A stretch of 64,000 nucleotides of DNA, taken from the NCBI RefSeq assembly GCF_039523415.1, contig NZ_BAAAFG010000002.1:186001-250000 (forward strand), in the 5' to 3' direction. A model generated the notes under the pieces. That model was given only the letters and a program-made list of their open reading frames with translations. It searched no databases and was not told where the DNA came from. The stretch's first letter is position 1; each line of letters starts with the position of its first letter. Shown in pieces: positions 59,104 to 64,000 of the stretch. The DNA comes from Gangjinia marincola. GTDB lineage: Bacteria > Bacteroidota > Bacteroidia > Flavobacteriales > Flavobacteriaceae. Position numbers and translations under genes: made by a program.

Positions 59104-59652
59104 ATGAATAAATTTTTCACCTTACTAAGTATTGTTGCACTTATTGCTTTTACCTCATGTAATGCGGTGAGAGTAACTAACGATTATGATACGCAAGCAA
59201 ATTTTAATGAATATAAGACCTTTGCTTTTTTTAAACCAGGCATTGACCAGGCCGAAATCTCTGATTTAGATAAAAAAAGAATTTTACGCTCCATTGAAGC
59301 TGAACTTTCTACACAGGGAATGATCAAATCTGAAGATCCAGATCTTTTGGTAAGCTTCTTTACAGAAGAACGCGAAAATGTAAATGTATACAACAACAAC
59401 TTTGGCTGGGGAGGCTGGGGCTGGGGTTGGGGCTGGAATCCCTGGTGGGGTATGGGCGGCACAAATGTCACCACTACAACAGAGGGCTCACTCATCATAG
59501 ACCTAATCGATGCTGAAAACAAAGAACTGGTCTGGCAAGGTGTTGGAAACGCTAGATTATATGTAGAAGATATCGCAAAAAAACAGGAGCGTATTAATTT
59601 AATTGTGAAAGAAATTTTAGCAACCTATCCTCCTGGAAGAGAGGATAATTAA
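59104..59652 (+). CDS. DUF4136 lipoprotein with Gly/Trp-rich insertion
   Basis: A 182-residue lipoprotein (lipobox FTSC, Cys19). It fits DUF4136: RVTNDYDTQANFNEYKTFAFF at the start, then DPDLLVSFF, SLIIDLIDAENKELVWQGVGNARL and KEILATYPP. A low-complexity Gly/Trp segment (NNFGWGGWGWGWGWNPWWGM, about 98-117) interrupts it, which is a common but variable feature of such proteins. Role unknown, probably outer-membrane associated. A terminator follows. Confidence 0.86.
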   Translation: MNKFFTLLSIVALIAFTSCNAVRVTNDYDTQANFNEYKTFAFFKPGIDQAEISDLDKKRILRSIEAELSTQGMIKSEDPDLLVSFFTEERENVNVYNNNFGWGGWGWGWGWNPWWGMGGTNVTTTTEGSLIIDLIDAENKELVWQGVGNARLYVEDIAKKQERINLIVKEILATYPPGREDN

Positions 59653-59675
59653 ACTTCATCGTGCTTTATCGTGTT

Positions 59676-59699
59676 AAACTCTGCCTATTGGCGGAGTTT
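59676..59699 (+). terminator. DUF4136 gene terminator
   Basis: A 10-bp stem (AAACTCTGCC with GGCGGAGTTT, one wobble), TATT loop and T run, 23 bases past the stop. Confidence 0.8.
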
Positions 59700-59772
59700 T
59701 TTTGTTAACGATTTTGTAACATACAAAAATACAACCTATCATGTCACCCTGCATCTAGTAATAAATGTACAA

Positions 59773-60462
59773 ATGAAATTTTTCTATTACCTGCCGTTAG
59801 CAATCTCATTTTTAATGTCTGATTGTAGTGAAATTGACTTAAATGACAATCAAAGGCTACTTGTTCAAACGACGATAAAAGATCAAAACAATGATCCTAT
59901 TTCTGGTATTGAAACAACGGTTTATGCAAAAGGCTTAGGATATACAGAAATAATTGGTAGAAACGTTAGCGATGAAAATGGGGATTTGGTAATTATCACA
60001 TTATCACCATCAGACGAAGAATTCATAGAAGTCGTCATCAATGGCGAATCAAATGAAGAAATTGAAGAAAATTCAACCTTAGAAAAGATTATTTATCAGG
60101 TTGACCCTGAATAATTTATGAATCTAGCATTAGTGCTACCAGAAATTAGATTAAGACCAAGAGCACAACTTCAAATAAATTTTAATAACACAAATGGAAT
60201 TGCCGTTGAACTTCAATATGAAGTTGATTATACTCCAGCTATAAGAAAAATTGATCTCTCTACAAATCAGTTGATTTCATACTTTCCTGCTCAAGGCACG
60301 ACCTCAGAGGAAAACTTTACTAGAGCTATTGATAACCTAATACTCAATTCTATGGCAACCATAAATTACAGCCTCTATGATGAAGATGGTAAGATCATAT
60401 CAGAAGAGTCTGAAGTGATAATGATAAATGAACCAATTACAAATTATGAAGTTATCTATTAA
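59773..60462 (+). pseudogene. Probable single lipoprotein gene split by an in-frame stop
   Basis: Two frames, 59773-60114 (113 residues, MKFFYYLPLAISFLMSDCSE with lipobox cysteine) and 60118-60462 (114 residues), are in the same phase and separated only by TAA-TTT. The first part looks like a carboxypeptidase-regulatory or Ig-like domain (TTIKDQNNDPISGIETTVYA) and ends QVDPE. The second has no signal peptide and opens with a beta-rich stretch (RPRAQLQINFNN) that would continue naturally. A single base change, for example CAA to TAA, would rejoin them. They may also be two small genes. Confidence 0.6.
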
Positions 60463-61090
60463 ATCAATTCTTCTATTTATTTTATTATTCACATTATCAC
60501 TGTCTCTTTACTCCCAAAAAGAAGTACAACCAGAAGTAGAAAAGCCCTCAGATGATTTTTTCTTTATTCAAATAGGCTTATCACATCCTTTTCTATATGG
60601 AGACAATTTTGCCACGAATGCCTATCGTGGAAAAACAGGAGTGGAATATAATATGGGATTTTCTGTATTGAGTAAGATCATCTTTGAAGGAGGATTGTCC
60701 TGGAATAATCTGAGCGTAAAAGATGACAGATTTACAGGAAATTTACAAAGATCTAGAATAAGCAGAGCTAATTTAAGAGCAGGTTATATGTTCCAAATTA
60801 CTCAAATGATGTCAATCACTCCAAAAATTGGATATTCCCATGTCAAATATAAGAATACAAAAAACTCAAATTTTAAGGATACAGGCAATTCTCTAAGTTT
60901 GTCAACAACAATCCAAGCACATTTTGACAAAACAATCTCGATTTACTTAAATCTAATTAATTACACTGATTTTTTAGATATTACAACAAATGATCTAATA
61001 CAAGATCAATTTGACCAATCAAATAGTTTTATTGTATCTATTGGAGTTCAATTAAATATTCTTAATAACTCAGCAACTCCTCAATTTTAG
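60446..61090 (+). CDS. Outer-membrane beta-barrel-like exported protein
   Basis: A 214-residue protein from MKLSIKSILLFILLF (an earlier ATG adds six residues outside the signal peptide). The signal peptide ends near SLYSQ. The mature part alternates short amphipathic strands (FFIQIGLSHPFLYG, VEYNMGFSVLSKIIFEGG, FQITQMMSITPKIGYSHVKY) and ends SIGVQLNILNN; a small outer-membrane barrel is likely. It overlaps the upstream reading frame by 17 bp and the convergent E1 gene by 29 bp. No named family recognised. Confidence 0.7.
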   Translation: MKLSIKSILLFILLFTLSLSLYSQKEVQPEVEKPSDDFFFIQIGLSHPFLYGDNFATNAYRGKTGVEYNMGFSVLSKIIFEGGLSWNNLSVKDDRFTGNLQRSRISRANLRAGYMFQITQMMSITPKIGYSHVKYKNTKNSNFKDTGNSLSLSTTIQAHFDKTISIYLNLINYTDFLDITTNDLIQDQFDQSNSFIVSIGVQLNILNNSATPQF

Positions 61091-63128
61091 CCTTGACCTT
61101 CTCCGTCGAAGGTATCATGGTTTTTTCTAATACATTATTAAGCGGTATAGCCGGCATGTTTTCACTACCAATCACCATGACGGGTGCATCTAAGTGTTGA
61201 AAACACTCCTCTTGAATTTTTGAGGACAGGGCTCTGGCAAAAGAATTATCGCTGGGCTCCTCTGTTACCACCAAGCATTTTTTACACTTTTTTACCGATT
61301 TTATGATCGTTTCTTCATCTAATGGATGTAACGTTCTCAAATCCACTACTTCAATCTGATCGGTCATACCTAATTGTTCTGAAGCATTAAGCGCCCAATG
61401 GACGCCCATGCCGTAGGTTATGATGGAGACTGTCTCATCCTCATCACTTGGCCAAATTTCTTGAATTACATTTGCCATGCCAAAAGGCAGCACGTAATCT
61501 TTATCTGGTTCTACGCTGGTTGCTCTTTTGGTGCCTTTAACCTTACTCCAATACAAGCCTTTATGCTCAAAAATCACCACGGGGTTAGGATCATGGTAGG
61601 CTGCTTTCATCAGGCCTTTTAAATCTGCACCATTACTGGGATATGCAATTTTGACTCCGCGAATGTTGGCAACCACACTCTCCACACTAGACGAGTGGTA
61701 CGGCCCACCACTCCCATAGGCCCCGATAGGAACCCGCAAAATCATGGATACGGGCCATTTACCGTTAGAAAGATAACAGCTACGGCTTACCTCAGTAAAA
61801 AGTTGGTTGAGTCCCGGCCAGATGTAATCGGCAAATTGAACCTCAACAATAGGTTTTAAACCCACCGCACTCATTCCGGCGGTAGATCCAATGATAAATG
61901 CCTCTTGTATAGGAGTATTAAACACACGTTCTTGCCCAAATTTTTCGGCTAAAGTGGCTGCTTCTCTAAAAACTCCGCCTAGACGTATGCCGACGTCCTG
62001 CCCATATAATAAACATTCGGGATGTTCACGCATGAGTTCTTCTACCGCAAACAACGCACAGTCCACCATCACCGTAGGTTCGCCGTCCTGAGGAGATCGG
62101 GTTCCCTCTTCTTCGGTGATGGATGTAGGTGCAAAATCATGGGTAAATAGATCCTCGGGTTGTGGATCTTCAGCCTCTTTCGTTCGGTCAAAATCTGCCT
62201 GAACCTCTTGTACTACCTCGTGTTCTATGTGCTCAATCTCTTCCGAAGAAAAATCATTCTGCAACAAAAGTTCTTTAAGTTTTGGATAGGGATCTTTGCT
62301 TCTTGCTTCTTCCAGATCATCTCTGTACCACTCCATTCTAACGCCTGAGGTGTGATGGTTTAGTAAAGGTACTTTAGCATGGATAAGAAATGGACGACGT
62401 TCCTTTCGCATGACTTTTAGCACGTTCCCAATGGTGAGATATGACTCCTCGGCATCAGTTCCATCAATGCTTATGGCTTCTATGCCGTGAAATCCTTTAG
62501 CGTATTCAAAGGCATTTTGAGCTCTGGTTTCTTTAGCATTCGCCGAAATATCCCACTCATTATCCTGAATCAAATATAAAATTGGCAACTGTTTTAAGGC
62601 CGCCATTTGAAATGCCTCTGCTACCTCCCCTTCGGTGACCGAAGCATCTCCCAATGAACATACCACCACCGGATTTTGCTCAGAAACGTCAAAAACATTC
62701 TTGCCTTCTTTGTTATTAATCACCTCTTTGTACCACATCCCCATCGCAGCTCCGGTTGCAGGAATCGCCTGCATGCCTGTGGCACTACTTTGATGCGGAA
62801 TTTTTGGTTTATCCTCATCTCGCAAACTAGGATGACAGTAATAGGTTCTCCCGCCAGAGAAGGGATCATCCTTTTTTGCCAGCAACTGCAGCATTAAATC
62901 GTAGGGCGTAAGTCCCATAGATAATAACATTGCATCATCCCGGTAATAAGGATAGACATAATCCTGTGGCAAAAGCTGCATCCCCACTGCGGTCTGAATA
63001 ACTTCGTGACCCCTGGACGTCGCGTGAACGTACTTTGAGGTGACCTTGACTTTGGCTTCATACAATTCTGCCATGGCTTTTGCCTTGACCAGATTGATGA
63101 ACATTTTTTTTAAGGTATTTTTTGTCAC
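61062..63128 (-). CDS. Fused E1 alpha/beta 2-oxo acid dehydrogenase (branched-chain type)
   Basis: A 688-residue protein carrying E1-alpha (about 1-320) and E1-beta (about 350-688) in one chain. The thiamine-diphosphate motif is in the alpha half (CSLGDASVTEGE to QDNEWDIS); the beta half has DVGIRLGGVFREA and NTPIQEAFIIGST. Similar fusions are annotated as 2-oxoisovalerate dehydrogenase E1 in Bacteroidota; the substrate is inferred. The partial E2 gene lies upstream on the same strand (63187 to edge), so an E2-E1 operon is likely. It is convergent with a beta-barrel gene. Confidence 0.9.
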   Translation of the reverse strand: MTKNTLKKMFINLVKAKAMAELYEAKVKVTSKYVHATSRGHEVIQTAVGMQLLPQDYVYPYYRDDAMLLSMGLTPYDLMLQLLAKKDDPFSGGRTYYCHPSLRDEDKPKIPHQSSATGMQAIPATGAAMGMWYKEVINNKEGKNVFDVSEQNPVVVCSLGDASVTEGEVAEAFQMAALKQLPILYLIQDNEWDISANAKETRAQNAFEYAKGFHGIEAISIDGTDAEESYLTIGNVLKVMRKERRPFLIHAKVPLLNHHTSGVRMEWYRDDLEEARSKDPYPKLKELLLQNDFSSEEIEHIEHEVVQEVQADFDRTKEAEDPQPEDLFTHDFAPTSITEEEGTRSPQDGEPTVMVDCALFAVEELMREHPECLLYGQDVGIRLGGVFREAATLAEKFGQERVFNTPIQEAFIIGSTAGMSAVGLKPIVEVQFADYIWPGLNQLFTEVSRSCYLSNGKWPVSMILRVPIGAYGSGGPYHSSSVESVVANIRGVKIAYPSNGADLKGLMKAAYHDPNPVVIFEHKGLYWSKVKGTKRATSVEPDKDYVLPFGMANVIQEIWPSDEDETVSIITYGMGVHWALNASEQLGMTDQIEVVDLRTLHPLDEETIIKSVKKCKKCLVVTEEPSDNSFARALSSKIQEECFQHLDAPVMVIGSENMPAIPLNNVLEKTMIPSTEKVKAKIEELLSY

Positions 63129-63186
63129 TGCGCTTTGATTGATGGTCGTTGTTTTAATAAATTATGGTGAGTATAGGTGAGATGGC

Positions 63187-64000
63187 CTAAACTTGTTCTT
63201 GTTCAAAATTTTCTAAATGATCTGCGATACGCCTTAAAAAGCTCCCTCCTAAATATCCATCGACGATGCGGTGATCAAAACTTAGAGAAAGATACATCAT
63301 TTGTCGTATTTCAATCGAATCTCCTTCGGGTCGCTCCATGACCTCTGCCCTCTTCTTTATGATTCCGGTTGCGAGAATTGCTGCCTCTGGTTGATTAATG
63401 ATAGGTGTTCCCATTAAACTGCCAAAGGTGCCCACGTTAGAAATCGTAAAGGTACTGCCCTTAATATCATCCCCGCCTAAATTGTTTTCTCTGGCTTTCG
63501 CCGAAAGTTGATTTACATCTTTAGCAATCTGCAGTAAGCTTTTTTGATCTGCATTCTTTACCACAGGCACAATCAAATTCCCCGAAGGTAAGGCTGTTGC
63601 CATTCCTATATTGATCTCCTTTTTTACGATAATATTGGTGCCATCCACCGATACATTGATCATGGGGAATTCTTGGATCGCTTTAGCTACTGCCTGAATG
63701 ATTAGCGGAGTAAATGTAAGTCGTTCTCCATGTTTTTCTTGAAACTCCTGCTTATTGGCCGTACGCCAATTCACTAAATCGGTAAGATCTGCCTCTACAT
63801 AGGCGGTAACATGCGGCGAAGTGTGTTTGCTGTACACCATGTGATCTGCAATCATCTGCCGCATGCGATCCATCGCTACTATCTCACCCGTTCCTTTGTC
63901 TAATTTAATTTTTGGAAGTCTAAACGCTTCTTCATCTATTGGCGCGACGGGTTGAGCGAACTGAGCCGGCCTTCCCTCCTCCAAGTATTGGTATATATCG
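63187..64000 (-). CDS. 2-oxo acid dehydrogenase E2 (dihydrolipoyl acyltransferase), C-terminal part
   Basis: The frame remains open to the right edge (DIYQYLEEGRPAQF), so the true start is outside the window. The visible 270 residues contain the end of the linker, the PKIKL...RMRQMIADHM start of the catalytic domain and the active site DHRIVDG (His and Asp) near residue 245 of the visible part. The missing N-terminus should carry lipoyl and subunit-binding domains. With the fused E1 it forms a branched-chain-type complex; the E2 core transfers acyl groups from lipoate to CoA. Confidence 0.9.
   Translation of the reverse strand, partial: DIYQYLEEGRPAQFAQPVAPIDEEAFRLPKIKLDKGTGEIVAMDRMRQMIADHMVYSKHTSPHVTAYVEADLTDLVNWRTANKQEFQEKHGERLTFTPLIIQAVAKAIQEFPMINVSVDGTNIIVKKEINIGMATALPSGNLIVPVVKNADQKSLLQIAKDVNQLSAKARENNLGGDDIKGSTFTISNVGTFGSLMGTPIINQPEAAILATGIIKKRAEVMERPEGDSIEIRQMMYLSLSFDHRIVDGYLGGSFLRRIADHLENFEQEQV

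Overview
The window is chromosomal DNA of a Bacteroidota bacterium, almost certainly a (probably marine) member of the Flavobacteriaceae. The DNA is AT-rich and Shine-Dalgarno sites are inconspicuous. Several genes are preceded by the Bacteroidota -7 box TAnnTTTG. Two proteins end in type IX secretion (T9SS) type A sorting domains. Lineage-typical families are present: DUF5686, 2TM, DUF5522, DUF2461, an AraC regulator with a membrane sensor half, a folK-deoxynucleoside kinase fusion and a fused E1 alpha/beta. No rRNA, insertion sequence, CRISPR array or clear prophage was found.

Layout. 1-1.65 kb: end of a surface-sugar locus (FemAB-like acyltransferase, running off the edge, and a Gfo/Idh/MocA dehydrogenase). 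1.8-12.1 kb: typA, rhlE, membrane and soluble pyrophosphatases, a DUF5686 outer-membrane protein and pdhB. 12.4-16.3 kb: etfBA, a bifunctional nuclease and a nupC-type nucleoside transporter with a late frameshift. 16.4-25.3 kb: an AraC regulator, thyA, an ergothioneine operon (egtB, egtD, DUF427) with a class V PLP enzyme close by on the other strand, then 2TM-folA, fabD and a 52-residue membrane protein. 25.4-31.6 kb: amidohydrolase, sugar aminotransferase, waaA, DUF2461, then a LexA/CI-like regulator between two related lipoproteins. 31.7-38.3 kb: a large T9SS protein, a highly structured 100-bp tandem repeat beside tRNA-Leu and tRNA-Gly, mutS and a SpoU methyltransferase. 38.3-49.6 kb: folK-dNK fusion, YhhQ-type transporter, AsmA-like protein, secreted PhoX-like protein with a di-haem peroxidase lipoprotein, DUF2797 and GH3. 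49.6-55.3 kb: an accessory block (AraC, DJ-1/PfpI, NTF2-like, three serine hydrolases, the last frameshifted). 55.3-64 kb: hemL operon, small lipoproteins including one split by an in-frame stop, and a branched-chain-type 2-oxo acid dehydrogenase (fused E1, partial E2).

How the genes work together. ThyA, FolA, FolK-dNK and NupC all touch folate or nucleotide supply. EgtB, EgtD and perhaps the class V PLP enzyme form a minimal ergothioneine route. Two genes of a UDP-amino-sugar pathway lie 26 kb apart. HppA and Ppa both hydrolyse pyrophosphate, one coupled to ion pumping. Much of the unexplained signal is non-coding: a 48-52-bp dispersed hairpin repeat, a recurring GCTTTCGCGAAAGC-type palindrome, a tandem leader repeat before thyA, and the multi-hairpin array downstream of the tRNAs. 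Three genes appear broken (nupC, the third serine hydrolase, the lipoprotein at 59.8-60.5 kb). Two of the breaks are single-base changes in homopolymers, so sequencing error must be excluded before they are called pseudogenes.
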